Source of the DNA: Gymnorhina tibicen
Lineage: Eukaryota; Chordata; Aves; Passeriformes; Artamidae
DNA: 64,000 nucleotides
Direction: 5' to 3'
Assembly: GCA_013399875.1 (NCBI GenBank)
Contig: VXAZ01006790.1
Coordinates: 682,001 to 746,000, forward strand
Shown: piece after piece, positions 37,883 to 49,579 of the stretch
Layout of the letters: each line of letters starts with the position of its first letter
How positions within the stretch are numbered: position 1 is the first letter of the stretch
Translations under genes and position numbers: made by a program
The notes under the pieces: generated by a model
Told to the model about the DNA's origin: nothing
Database searches by the model: none
What the model saw: only the letters and a program-made list of their open reading frames with translations

Positions 37883-38949
37883 ATTTTCTGAAAATGGTTC
37901 TCTTTTCCATCAAATATTTGTATTTGGATTATTTTCAAATGGTACTTAACATCTTTTGGGAAGATGCCATTTGTTCACTCTTGTAATTTTTAATTTCTTC
38001 CCATTTTCTCTTAACACAGCATGACTTTTCTAATCTGACTCCCCTCCCCCAGCTATGACCAGCTGTGACAAATTATTTCTCATCAGCCCTTTGTGGCTTT
38101 TGGCAGACCTTTTCTGCAGTCAGTGTGTCCGAGGGGATTGCTGCTACATCTGTCATGGGATTGCACAGCTCATGGCATACACGAGTACTTATCTCTCAGG
38201 GCATTATTTTTTCCCTTTGAATGCCAGTACAGATCTTTGTGATGATCTTGAGATGTGTTTGAGCCTTTAACAGCATCACAAGCAATGCCAAGGTAACTGT
38301 TTTACCACTCACCCTGACAAAACAGACTGCAAACATTTCCCGAGTTACTGCTTCAAGCTGCTGCCAGTGCAGTGTCTCTGGTGGGTGCTGTGCTGCAGCA
38401 ATGCTGTTGGTGTGGAAAGATTACAAATATGGTAACATAATATAGTATAAATTGATATATAATGTAATACGGAAATTCAGGGTACAAAAACGGACCCCTA
38501 ATCTCACTCTGTAGTGTGCTGTCTTTGAGGTGAAGAATGATGCAGGGTCTCAAAAAGGGATACATCCTAAACATTCCACCCTTCCTACATGCATCCTGTC
38601 CTTCTGCTTGTTGTGAGTCATGAGGGAGCTCCTCAAGCTTCTCCCCCAAAAAAGGTCTTGCCATTTTTACTGTAAGCAAATTCACATCCCTTTTTCTTAA
38701 TGCTTTTTGGAACAGTTGTAGTTTAACAGCCTTTTTGGGGTAACCTCCTAGTAGTGTCTAGCAAGTGCTGGATGTTGTGGATTAGGTGGAACATTTACAA
38801 TCCACCCTCCAGTGTTCTGCCAAGTGGTGTTGATGCCATGATGATTTTTTGCTTTTTCATACACCCCTCTCATATACTCCTCTCATATACCCTTTCATTA
38901 CAGCTTTGCATGTATCCTTAGTACTTTTAGCCCACATACTTTTAATTCC
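37883..38949. other. Non-coding sequence between CR1 and probable LTR remnant
   Basis: No gene is recognised. A short CTCTCATATAC word repeats near 38867-38892. The 110-codon minus-strand frame at 38353-38685 lacks splice support and has no recognisable domain. Part of 38700-38950 may belong to the LTR-like element that follows, but its 5' edge is not visible. Confidence 0.45.
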
Positions 38950-39380
38950 CCAAGCTTGATAACTAGCTTAGACCCAAAGTTCTGTTTAGCCAAGAGACGA
39001 AACATCTTGGAAGCCTCGCAGTTGGGTCAGAAAGCCCCAGACACCAAGGTCCTCTCCAGAACACATTCTGTAAACCAAGATAGGTCCCCCCAGGGGGAAG
39101 GTTCCTCAGGACGGGGGCTTCTCTTGAGCCTCTCATTGGGGAATCTTGGATAGATAAGCTAATGTGCAAGGTCTATAACTGTATACGTGAATCATTGGGG
39201 GGACACNAACCGTGTTTGGCTTTTAATTCTAAGCCCAGGAAAAGGCAAAAGTGTCAGGGCCCAGTGCGTTTCTGCCGCACGGGTGGGTGCCTGCTCCTCT
39301 TGTAAGGGAGTGATGGACACCACATATGGGAAGGGGACATGGAGCTTTAGGGAGACAGCCCTGAGTGAGTGCATGTAGCA
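38950..39380 (+). mobile_element. Probable endogenous-retrovirus LTR remnant, boundaries uncertain
   Basis: This GC-richer block differs from its flanks and carries words I associate with songbird ERVL-type LTRs: an 'attggggaatcttgga' segment, then 'gctaatgtgcaaggtctata', a 'gtttggcttttaattctaag' stretch and 'gcacgggtgggtgcctgctc'. No clean TG...CA ends, target duplication or primer-binding site could be placed, and no viral coding sequence is present. A single undetermined base at 39207 lies inside, which often happens where a repeated family confuses assembly. The assignment rests on pattern recognition only. Confidence 0.4.
39207..39207. other. Ambiguous base (N)
   Basis: This is the only undetermined nucleotide in the window. 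It lies within the probable LTR remnant, between GGGGGGACAC and AACCGTG. It most likely marks a polymorphism or unresolved repeat copy in the assembly. Confidence 0.99.
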
Positions 39381-42325
39381 AAAACCTCTTCACCATCACC
39401 CTCTGTACATAGGCTCAAATTATCCTGCTTTGCTGCTAAATCCCACTGGGTTAAAAACCTCAGTGTGGAAATGCTGAAAGTAGATTAGGATAATTATTAA
39501 CCATGAGTCCTCTGTCCACCTTGCTTCCTCATCTGGAAGAAATTATCCCTTGCTTAAGTTCAAGTGTGTTAATTGCTCTGCAGCATAACAAGCCCTTAAT
39601 CTTCAGGCTTCTTTAGAAGTGTCCTCTTGTGCCTTCAGATTTTCATCATCTTTAGGCTGCTTTGTCTGCTTCCCGTTGCTTAAAAAAAGAATTAATTTAA
39701 ACTCTTGCCAATCTTTCATATTAAATCTTCAGAAAAAATTCATTATAGGCTTTTTGTAGGTGACTTGTGAAATAAATATTTACTGAGGGCTGTTCCATTT
39801 TAGCGCAGTGCGGGTGCTACTTTGAAATTCAGTCTTTGGGTATGGGAGTATTGCAGTTCTTTCCATAGATACTTTAATGAGGTACCAACACTTCCTCTCT
39901 AAAATACTTTTTCTGACCTGTCCAACTCCCATTTGTTTTGCAGCCTGTGCACAAAGATTTCTATATTATTTAATTTTTATATAAGTAATCTTCTAAAATT
40001 CAAGTTACCTACTGCAGGCTGTCATGCCAGATAGCGCTCAGAGTATGAGAAAAAAATGCATTATGATCTCCAGTAATCGTTGGGATGTGTTCTTAATCTG
40101 CTAGATTAGGAGAACAGATTGTGACCTTTGACTTTATGTAGCCCTCGGGCCCAACCATGTAACACAGCCAGCATGCCCGACAAGGGTCTGGTGTGAAATA
40201 CTGTAGTATAAAAGCTGGTGTTGTTTGTGTCTTCCTCTGAGTGCTGCTCTGTGCCTTGGCAGTGTCTTCTTGGGACACCATCAGGAATTCGGCTTGTCCA
40301 GTATGTTAACTTGCATTTGGTGCTGAAGCTGGAATTCAACACCAGTTTAGTTTAGCAATATGGCATCAAATTATCTGTGCATTTGCTGCTTGTTTTGTCA
40401 AGTGTGTTAGTGTTCTTAAAAAATAAGTGCATCATGTTTTAATGTGCCTTTTTTTCAGCAGTAAGTACAGAAATTACATTTAAAGATAATATTTCTGTAA
40501 ACAGACATAATTTGTGAAACTCACAGTCAATTAAGTGTTCCAAGCTTATTGTTTGTAAGATGTTGAGCCCAATTTCTCGTGGTGCATTGAATTAGAGATG
40601 TCTAGTAGTGTTTATGCCTGGGAAGAGCTCAGTCTGCTGGGACACGCTCAGGCAGCCTACAGACGTGTTTCCAGGCAGGGCTGTAAACACTGCGGTGTGT
40701 TTTACTGCTGCCTGCCAGGGTGTGAGGGCCACGCTGGGGCAAGGCAGGCTGTTAGTCTGCATCTCTCACATGCCTGCGTTTGACTCTATTGGAACCTGTC
40801 TTAGATTTTTTTAACGATTCAGTAGTTAAATAACAAAATATATCATTTGTGATGGGGAGGGATTAAAGGAGTTAATGGCTGTGTTTGCTTTCTGAGGCAT
40901 GTGTGCCTTCCGTCGAAATAAATTAGTCTCTCAGGCTTCTGAGGAGAGTATTAGACCTAACATCTTAATATATTCTAAAGCTGTGTGTCTGAGAGAAGTG
41001 AATTAAAGGATTTTAAATTTCTAATTACTTGAGATGTAATTAATTTCCTCCTTTTTCTTAAATAAAGTTAGATGAGAAAGTGTGGTTTAAAAAGGCAGAG
41101 AGGATGTGAAGAGGAATAACTGTTACCCTGTGAGAACTGCGGCAAAGCACCTTATTAATTTTATTTTGTGCATGACAGATACTCATAGCAGGACTTTACA
41201 GACACCAAGGCAGTGCTTCTTTTCTGTTTGAGAAACACTTTTTTTCCTTTTGCTGTGGTGAGACGTGTAACATCCTGAGGACAGCACCTTGGCCTTGCAA
41301 AGGTACCTGGAAAGCTCCATCCCAGGTGCAAGCCAGCTGCTACCTGAGCGCCCTGTGCCTGCAGGGAGGTGAAACTCTGCAGCAGAAATAACTCCTGACA
41401 GTGCAACTAACACCAGAAAGAATTATTCTGAATCGCCCTCTCTGTAAGGTTATAGCTCATGACATCTGACTGGGGTTTTGTGGCAGCCCTCAAGATTTAT
41501 CAGCACTACCTGATCTCCCCTTTATATCCTGCAGTAAATTTAAGGAATTCACAGCTTCTGACTTCTGTCTGCATTGCTGGCAGCAAATGTCAGTTTTACT
41601 GAATTTCTCAGAGATGTGTTTAACTACGCACAGGAATCCACCCAACAATCACCTCTGCTTTGACCAATTAAGAGCACTCTTAAAACTAATGAATATCAAT
41701 TTTGTAAGAAGAGATGCTGCACTGCCTTTAGATATTCTCAGAGCACTGTCAATATTATCTCTGGATTGCAGAGTAGCTCAGTGCTGAGTAAGGGCTGGAA
41801 ACCCTTAGTTGCTGCACTCTGCTGCCGCAGTAGTAATTGAAGATCTGTCTGCTAGAATGTGTCTTCCACATCTCAGTGCTTTGTTTTTGGAAAAAGGAAG
41901 GTGAATGAAACTGGATTATGGGGACTGGGCAAATTTTACAGCAGTAGCTTGATATAAAAAAAACCCCTAGTCATAAAGTCTTTTACCTTGGAACATTAAA
42001 AGAATCTGCTCAAATTAAGGTGAATTTCTTGCTTCCACATTTTTGTGCCAAGAGCATTAACTGTGCCCAGGCAGCCAGAAAGTGGAGGTTAGCAGAATGA
42101 GATTTGCAGCACAGCCTTTCCTATCATCCAGAAGTACAAAAGCCTCTTTCTTCCCATGGCTCTGGATGCTCAGGAAAGTCCACGCTTATCACAGAGGAGA
42201 TTCTCTCACAAACCCGGGCCATTTTCACCAGCGTCCTTGTACACGGGTAGCCAGATCTGTTGGGTGAGATTGTGTCTTTCAACTCTTAAGACAAATAAAC
42301 CCTCACTATTGACAGCACCTTCCAG

Positions 42326-42582
42326 GCCAGTGACACCTGCAGTGACCTCAGACCTCTGCGTGCCGGGCTCAGACTTGGAGCGTGTGAGTGTTCTGCTGGA
42401 GGGTGCTCATGCGGAACCGCTGCTTCCCAGCCCTTGCTCAGACACAGCAGTGAGGCAGCATTGCAGTCTGTCATTCTTCAGTCAGTTCTTCAGCAGTATG
42501 TTGCTTTATTGGAATTAAGGGCCAAGATGCTGATTGAATTCTTCCTTGCTGTTTTTGTGTTCTCTTTAGTGTTCTTTTACAA
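42326..42582 (+). CDS. Candidate exon, unidentified, Cys-rich then hydrophobic
   Basis: An acceptor-like CACCTTCCAG ends at 42325 and a good donor, ACAA|GTAAGA, follows 42582. The 257 bases between are open in one frame, giving 85 residues. The first third is Cys-rich (seven Cys in about 30 residues). The middle is a leucine/glutamine-rich stretch, and the end reads I-E-F-F-L-A-V-F-V-F-S-L-V-F-F-Y-K, like a membrane helix. Without splicing the frame stops at 42584. A second plus-strand frame (42156-42518) is open over part of the same DNA, so GC-driven chance openness is a real alternative. Family unknown. Confidence 0.2.
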
Positions 42583-45365
42583 GTAAGAGTTTTTTCCCTC
42601 CATCTTGCCACCTTTACGTATACCCTGTGCAAGGCAGCTTCAGAGAATTAGCTGCTGATACCAATAAGCATGTGAGAAATGCACGTGAAATGTGCTTTTT
42701 TGGGTGTCTTTTGGTTTAGTTTTTTCTGTGGCTTTCATTTTTTTTTAAATCTCATGGGATGGCAAACAGCTCATCTTAACACCAGGGTAAAGTCCTTGTG
42801 CAGGTTCAGTTGCCATCCTAAACTGCAAAATGATTAAAGTTATCCACTGAAAGAAATCGAATACATTTCTGTTTTGAAGTGGACAAAGTAACTTACTTTC
42901 CTGTCAGTTTGTTTGCAAAAACAGTTTTACACAGCTCTCAGAACCTTTTCTGCTGTGGCTTTCCATAAGATTTCCTCTGTCCAAAGCATTAGCAGGAAAA
43001 AATGTGTTTTGGGAAAAAACCATGGAAAGTGTTGGGGAAATTAAATAGTAGTTTACAACAGAAATGAAATAATAGTTTGCAGCCACCTTTTATCCTATTA
43101 GCTATTTGTTGGTTTTCAGTTGGCTTACCTGGTATTCAGCTGGATTCACATATACAGAGCCTGTAGATCAGGAGTGATGCTTCTTGCTCCAGACTCATTC
43201 TTTGGGAAACAGTTTATCCAAAAGAAAGCATTCTGCTGTATTGAAATGGAGATTTCTAACTGGTGTTCTGTACTATAATATTTACTTTCTCCCCAGTGTG
43301 TTCAGCTCTCATTTCTTGCTAAAGACTTTTTTCAAAAATACCTTGTTCTTACTTGTGTTTATGCTGCTGTCCACGGCTACTGGGAAACAAGCTATTTGGA
43401 AACTTGCAAGTCACTGGAATAAAGCAAGGTTAATCTCCAGTGTTTTTCAATAGCTCAGTGTCAGTGACAGTGTTTATAACCTGCTCCCAGAAAAAGAGCT
43501 AAAGCCTTAAAGAAGTGAGGATGAAAGTATAACATACCAAACTAATAAATGTTGCATAAGGGTGGGGGTTTTTTCCCTCTTTGCAATTCTACGTCTGCAG
43601 TCTCAGCTCACTCCAGCAAAATGGCAAACGGGAAAATGTACATTTAACAACCTTCCTGTCACCACAAATCTGTATTTGGAAGCATTTTCTTACACAGTAT
43701 GAAGTTGTAAAAAGATTGTCAGAGCTGTTTAGGTCAATATGACCTCTGCTGGGATGAATAATGATTTCTCCTGAGAGGAATCGTGCTAGCAGGCTGAGAA
43801 CCTAACCAGAAGATCCTGGTGCTTCTGGTCATAGAAAGTATTAACTTACATTTTGGAATAAGGAGTCACTTTGTCTAAAAGAACTGGAACTGGGTAGGTT
43901 TTTCCATAGCCTGGTGCTGCAGTGCTGTGCTCTACAAAGCATCAGTTTTACAGTGTGTCTGGGAGCTGTGGCAGTGGTCTGCCTCTTATAGAGGAGAATG
44001 GAGGCACCAAGATGAAATCCCAGGGAAACGGTGATCAGCAGCAGGAACAGCACTGCAGACGCTGGGTTTGTGCTGCATTCTCCTCCGTTTGTCACCTGAG
44101 GGGGGCCTGGCATCTCCAATGTCACAGACAGGCAGTGAGGTTCCTCAGAGCGGGATCTCGATGAGCCAGAGAAGTGCTTGACTGATTCCTTATGAAGCAC
44201 CAGACACCTGGAGCTTTAGGGTCAGGTCCCCTCCAGGAGAAAGAGCAAAGATGATCCAAAGCCTCTCACGTCCTGCTGCATCATGTGAGCAGAGACAGCT
44301 GGGGTTTGTGACACCTGAGACGTGACTGCGTACCGAAATACCTCCTGGCATGAGTCTTCTTGGTGAGAAGGGCAGAGGGGAGTTGAATTTGTTACTTCTC
44401 AAATAGTTTTGGGATAATAGAGAAAAGAAGTTGTGCAATGCTACCAGGACTAAATAATGGTTGAATAATTGTGCCTGGAGAGCAAACCTGGGAAGCAGTA
44501 TTGATGGAAGCTGGGAAGTGGTTTTTAACACTTGCAGGTGGTTGGTTGTGCTTCCCATTTGATCTCATTCTTTGTGCAGAGTCAGCATTAGTTTCTCAGA
44601 ACAGTAATAGAAACTAAAGCTGAGTGACACAGTGTAGAAAAAAACCCCTAGTTACTACCAAATTAGCCCTTGAGGGCCAAATAATCAACATATTTGTAAC
44701 CTGGGCCATAGCGAAAGCCCAGATGTAGGCATTGGTACCTGTCACTGTGTGTCTCTGTCATGTTGGCCTTCCTTGTACATGTAGATATATGTATTAAATG
44801 TCTCACAGCCTGTGTATAGTTTTTAGTAGCTAGCTATAAGTTAATAAAACTCCCCCACACTAAACAGTATTTTCTTAAATACTTGAACACTTGGTATATG
44901 ATGGACTAGTTAAGATGAAGAATTAGGAACCTCAGTTGTGAGAAAGGTGAAATTGCTTTGTCCTTTGTGATTCAGAAATAGAAGTGAAATCAGAAAACCC
45001 CAGTTCAGGGCAGTCATGTGATTTGCTGGGGTGGAGGGGCAGATGTAAGTGAAATTAAGGAGAACTGTGTAAAAGGGCTGAAAAGGGGGGATTACGCAAA
45101 GACTGCAGAGCCTGCCATGGCAGGAAGCAGATGAATTCTGTAAAGGACTCAAGAAATGTTAAGAAAAACTCTGGGGCAGTGCAGAAATGCTGTAAGCCCT
45201 TGAGTCTGTTATTTCTCAGGGAACTATTCCAAGTGATCCAGTGCAGCCAAGGAGAGGCTGCTAACCGTGCACTTGACCTTGCAAACCCAAGAGAGAGCCA
45301 ATTGCTAAGTGCCTGAATTAACCAGAAGGGAAGGAGGCTTGATGGAGGGATGGCTCCTCCAAGAG

Positions 45366-45611
45366 TCAGTGTACATCATGTCCTGAAGTGAAGGTGTCGA
45401 TGATCCACGCTGATGCCGCCCTTTGAGGTAACTTCAGCACACCAAACGCTGAGTCTGTGTGGATGAGGTGTGACGAGCTGGTTTGAGGTGCCACAGGAGG
45501 GTCTTCTTCATTTTTGTCCTTTAAAAGCTGTGCAAATTCTGAATTCTGGTACGCTTCAAGTAAAGCCTCAGATGTCAGAATCTGCCCTGCAGATTTTGCA
45601 TAGTCAGACAC
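45366..45611 (-). CDS. Candidate coding remnant, unidentified, acidic
   Basis: The minus strand has an 81-codon frame beginning at a GTG. It reads S-D-Y-A-K-S-A-G-Q-I-L-T-S-E-A-L-L-E-A-Y, then Q-N-S-E-F-A-Q-L-L-K-D-K-N-E-E-D-P-P. The amphipathic, Glu/Leu/Lys-rich sequence is strongly protein-like. No ATG starts it, the nearest acceptor-like CAG (about 45635) is out of frame with an intervening stop, and no donor is clear. It may be an exon decayed at its edges, a processed pseudogene fragment or chance. I do not recognise the family. Confidence 0.17.
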   Translation of the reverse strand: MSDYAKSAGQILTSEALLEAYQNSEFAQLLKDKNEEDPPVAPQTSSSHLIHTDSAFGVLKLPQRAASAWIIDTFTSGHDVH

Positions 45612-48600
45612 TCCATAAATTCAGTTCCTGAAGGGTGTGTTCACAGTACGTTGTAGAAGGAGTTAGAGTGTAACCAATACCCATGCAAAATATAGTTCTG
45701 TATTCTGAATGTTTTTGGTAGTTTTACTTTATTTTGGAAAGACACTGGCTGCGGCTGAATATGTAAAATTACTGAATTGCACTGGCCGTCTTCTGATGAA
45801 TTGTTAGTGTGAAATGAAAAATTTACCACTGATATAATTTTGGGTAATACTGTATTTTATTGGTAACATTATTAACATTCTGAGAGTTGCTCAAAGACCT
45901 ATATCCAAAGTTTTTATCCTCTTTAGAAAAAGGGCAGTTAATTCCTTTGTGCTCAGTGAAGTAGGGACATCTGCAAATTATAGCTCTGGTACATAATTGC
46001 ATGTTTTGAGTAGCGCACTGAATGCGAGTAGAAATACAAACTATGTGTAGTGATAAATATATCATCCAAGTTGTGCAAAATAAGCGGACTTTTGTTATTG
46101 CCTTCTTAATTGCAAATGGTGTAATTCAACTATTTCTTCTGTTTAAGCTTTTCAGTTCTCTTTGTAGCTTGAAGTGAAATTTGAGGGCAGAAAAAACCCA
46201 GCATCGAGGTGATTGCATAAATGATTCAGACCTAACTTTTCTTACATCTGGTCCGGTCAAATGCAACAGAGATTACCAAATTTATTGATCATATGTTAAA
46301 ATTAAGGCTTACCCAAATTCGGCATACTAAGTACTTACTTCCTTCTCGTTTGAAATGCTAAACACTTCATGATGTAATAGGCAACTTTCACCAATAAGGC
46401 AAGAGTAAGTCTTTCTTTGCTGAGAGTTTCCTGTCTACAGGGATGAGCTGGTCTGGTAGCCCTTGCTTTGGACTCAGCTGTCCATGGCTGTGCTCTGTGA
46501 TTGCATCCCATGGAATGAATATCTGTCTTTCGAGGTCAGTTGTCACAAGCACCAAGACTGACAGTCAAACAGGATGTGTGACTTGCTCTTGGATGCCATG
46601 AAAAGATTAAGTATAGTAATTTTTATTTATATTAAAATATATATATAGACATTGGATATTAATAAAATATGTGAATTCTGCAAAGAAAGCATTACTTAAA
46701 AGATAAAATTCTTGTGTGTTTTGATTCTTGTTACTCAGCTACAAGGATCTATGGAAATAAAGGAGTATTTTTCTCTTTTGCACGTTAGGTTCTGTAGAAC
46801 AGCATTCAGCTTTAGTCTTTCTGCAGGACAATGCCAGACATGATTTTTAGTTTGGATGACTGCACTTCTTTTGCCCAGAAACAGCTACTACCAAGGTGTT
46901 TCTTGCTCATCTACATCCTTCAAAAGCAAAATCACAAGTAGTATTGCAACACCTGCTTTTAGGGATTGCAGTGTTTCATAAGCCTGGGTGTTTTCTGTTG
47001 CAGTTTCTACTGTGGAACAAATTTCAATAGAATGTTAACATGGATGTTTGTATTAATAGATTTATATCACTCCGTAGCGCTAAAATACCAGTGGAAAATC
47101 CTTAAATTAGAAATGAAATTAATTGTAAAATACTTGATAGCTGAAAGTGCAATTAAAACTGTTCAGATTTTAGTGGTTCTGTAATACTGTCTGCATATAC
47201 ACAGCACACCTAAGGATGCTGCGTGTTGGTTTTTGCTAGGAGAACTGTGAGAATATGGGGGTGGTGCACTTGTTTGTAAGGACTTGGCAATATTAAAAAG
47301 CAAACTTTTCTTTTTAACTTGCCTATTTTGAACTCAGAACACAAGGGGTTTGAAACTTGGCTTGCCTTGAATTATTTATGATGTGGAACTGCTAGACAGT
47401 GTGCTTTAAAAGTAAGTGATAAGCCAGAACAAAAATGGCTGTGCTGTCGCCTTGTCGGCACATCTGCATTTCTAAAGATTAGGCAGAATTTGATAACAGA
47501 CTAAAGATCATTTCATTCTTTGAGAATTCCTTCTCTTCATCTATGTTGCATTTCTGGAGCTGGTATCCATGGCAGTTCACAAGGATGATTTAGGAGCCAG
47601 GCTTGAAAAGGTCTATGAGAATTCTTATTCTAACATACTTAACAATATTATTTTGTGAGTTCATTTATTAATGTAAACTGTTGTCAGCAGTGTATTTCAA
47701 ATTCCCCCCCTCCATTGCTCATGGAATTTTTAGTGTTGTGGATTTTGGTTCTGTTTCTCTGACAAGTCTGAAATCCAAACGCATCTGGATACACCTGAAT
47801 GTTTTTACAGCCTAGAACAAAACAGGAGTGGGGTTTAGGTGAGCTGTAATGGCTAAAGATGATGATTTAAACTCTTAGTGATCTTTTAGTTATGGAGGAT
47901 CAGTTTATAAAGTTTGATAAATGTCAAATTTACTCATAACAATATTTAAATTCTGAGCATCTTCAAAGCATGTGTACTAAATCTTGCCTGAGAAGGGGAA
48001 AGACTCACACAGGACAAATACTTCCTAATGGTATTTGAATTGTAGGTACCTGAGGAGCTAAGAGCCATAGTAGGTGTGAGCCAAATCCAAGGATTATGAT
48101 TTACTAAGCCATTATTTCCCCAAGACCATATTTTCTTAAGAAAGGATTTATTTGTCTTTTGCTTGGAAATGTTATGAACTTCTGTGCTGTTCTAACACGT
48201 TTCTGAGACATTCCTTTAGCCCAGCTCAATGATATTTTGGTTTGATCAATAGGTCTGTGTTGCTGTGAAATTATATTTATTCTCTATTTGAGTTTTCATT
48301 AGGAACAGGAAATAAAAGTTGTTTCTCTCTTTCCATTATTGTTCTCTCAGCCATGTGGTTATTCCTTCATCTCCCCTTCCTTGAATTCCAGGCTCTCTTG
48401 GGAGATCGTCTTATGATTTAGCAGCCTGAGGTAAATAAATAAATGTCTGGACTGAGCTTGTTAACTTCGTTACTTGATATGAAATGTACTTCTAAAAAAG
48501 ATTTGTGATTTCTATTTTGATTATTATATTTGGTACTTTTAATGTACATTAAATATTTAAGTGAGAGTTATTTTAAGCTGTTGGCAGAGTTGTATTATGG

Positions 48601-49446
48601 TCTAAACTTGATCAGCAAACTTAATACTGAAATTCTTAGAAACAATAGAAGGAAGATAATTTCAGGAATGAAGTAGGTCGTAGTACTTTGGCTTTTGTAA
48701 TCCTCCGAGATTGTGTTGGTGTGCATGGAATTGGTCCAGATGGATTGTATACCTTAGGATATTTTTTATATATGTGAAATAAATTTTCTTGGGGAACTTA
48801 GTTGCAAGCCCAGCAAACTCATTCAGTTTCAATTCTCCCATCAAATCTAGGGAGACAAGGATTTGCCTTCTAACCAAAGAATTCAATACTCTGTCATTTT
48901 TTCTCTCACCTTTTCTGTATACATTTTTTGTCTTCTCTGCTTTCATAGTCTGTCACAGTCTGTTGCACTCACTTAACATCCACACATCATAGACTGTAAA
49001 TCACAACTGAATTTTCCCCTCAGAGAAGCTGATGGACGACATTTTTATTGCAATTACTTAACTGTTGGTTAAAAATACATGGATTCTTTCTGGAATTTCC
49101 AGCTACGGCACTGGTTTTTTAAAAAAAACAAAACAAATGGTTTCTTTTGGAAGCTGGTCTGTCCTGAAAGTGAATCCCAGGATGGCTGAGGTTGGCATGG
49201 ACTTCGTGCAGTCCTTCCTTGGCCTGCTGGCTGTCATGCAGCCCAGGGTACTGGCAGCCACCTTGGCTGTGAGGTGACCACTGGATCCCGAGGTTTTCCC
49301 TTTGGCAAGTCATAAGACTTTTCCCATTGCCTCTATCGAGACCTTACGTTAGAGCATGCCCAGTGTTCTGCTCACTGTAGCCAACAGAAAGCAGGAACAG
49401 GCCTTATATACTTGAATGGAGGAGAGTAAAGGTTTAGGAAATAAGG

Positions 49447-49579
49447 ATGCATCATACTGAATCTCTGGGGAGTGACACAGCTTGCAGAGATCTTGAAGTT
49501 CTCTGGAGTCAGCTGACGCGAGCATTGCTTGCTCAGCTTCTAAGCAAAGATGCTTTAGGAATTGCACAGTTCGGCAAAG
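49447..49579 (+). CDS. Candidate exon with CCDC81/HU-like residue spacing
   Basis: A plus-strand frame starting at an ATG (49447) ends at GGCAAAG|GTAAGA, a strong donor. It gives 44 complete codons. Residues 20-43 read W-S-Q-L-T-R-A-L-L-A-Q-L-L-S-K-D-A-L-G-I and then A-Q-F-G. The ungapped spacing W, then QL ten residues on, then I and FG, is the pattern I recall in the HU-like N-terminal domain of CCDC81. That family is, to my recollection, expanded in birds. No second half of the domain was located downstream. There is no strong acceptor, so it would have to be a 5' coding exon. The match rests on a few positions from memory; chance is quite possible. Confidence 0.2.

Larger units (their letters stand above)
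39381..49446. other. Unique, mostly non-coding sequence
   Basis: About 10 kb with no recognised retrotransposon or RNA gene. The two exon-like candidates (42326-42582 and 45366-45611) are listed separately. A minus-strand frame at 43841-44200 contains a hydrophobic run (A-V-L-F-L-L-L-I-T-V-S-L-G-F-H-L-G-A-S-I) followed by Lys-Arg, like a membrane segment. It lacks a convincing acceptor, and the plus strand is open over the same DNA. A short (AT)n run lies near 46638-46648. Confidence 0.45.

Noticed and set aside
43841..44200. Minus-strand frame with a membrane-helix-like segment
   Set aside because: The pyrimidine tract before the possible acceptor is weak, the opposite strand is also open, and no family is recognised.
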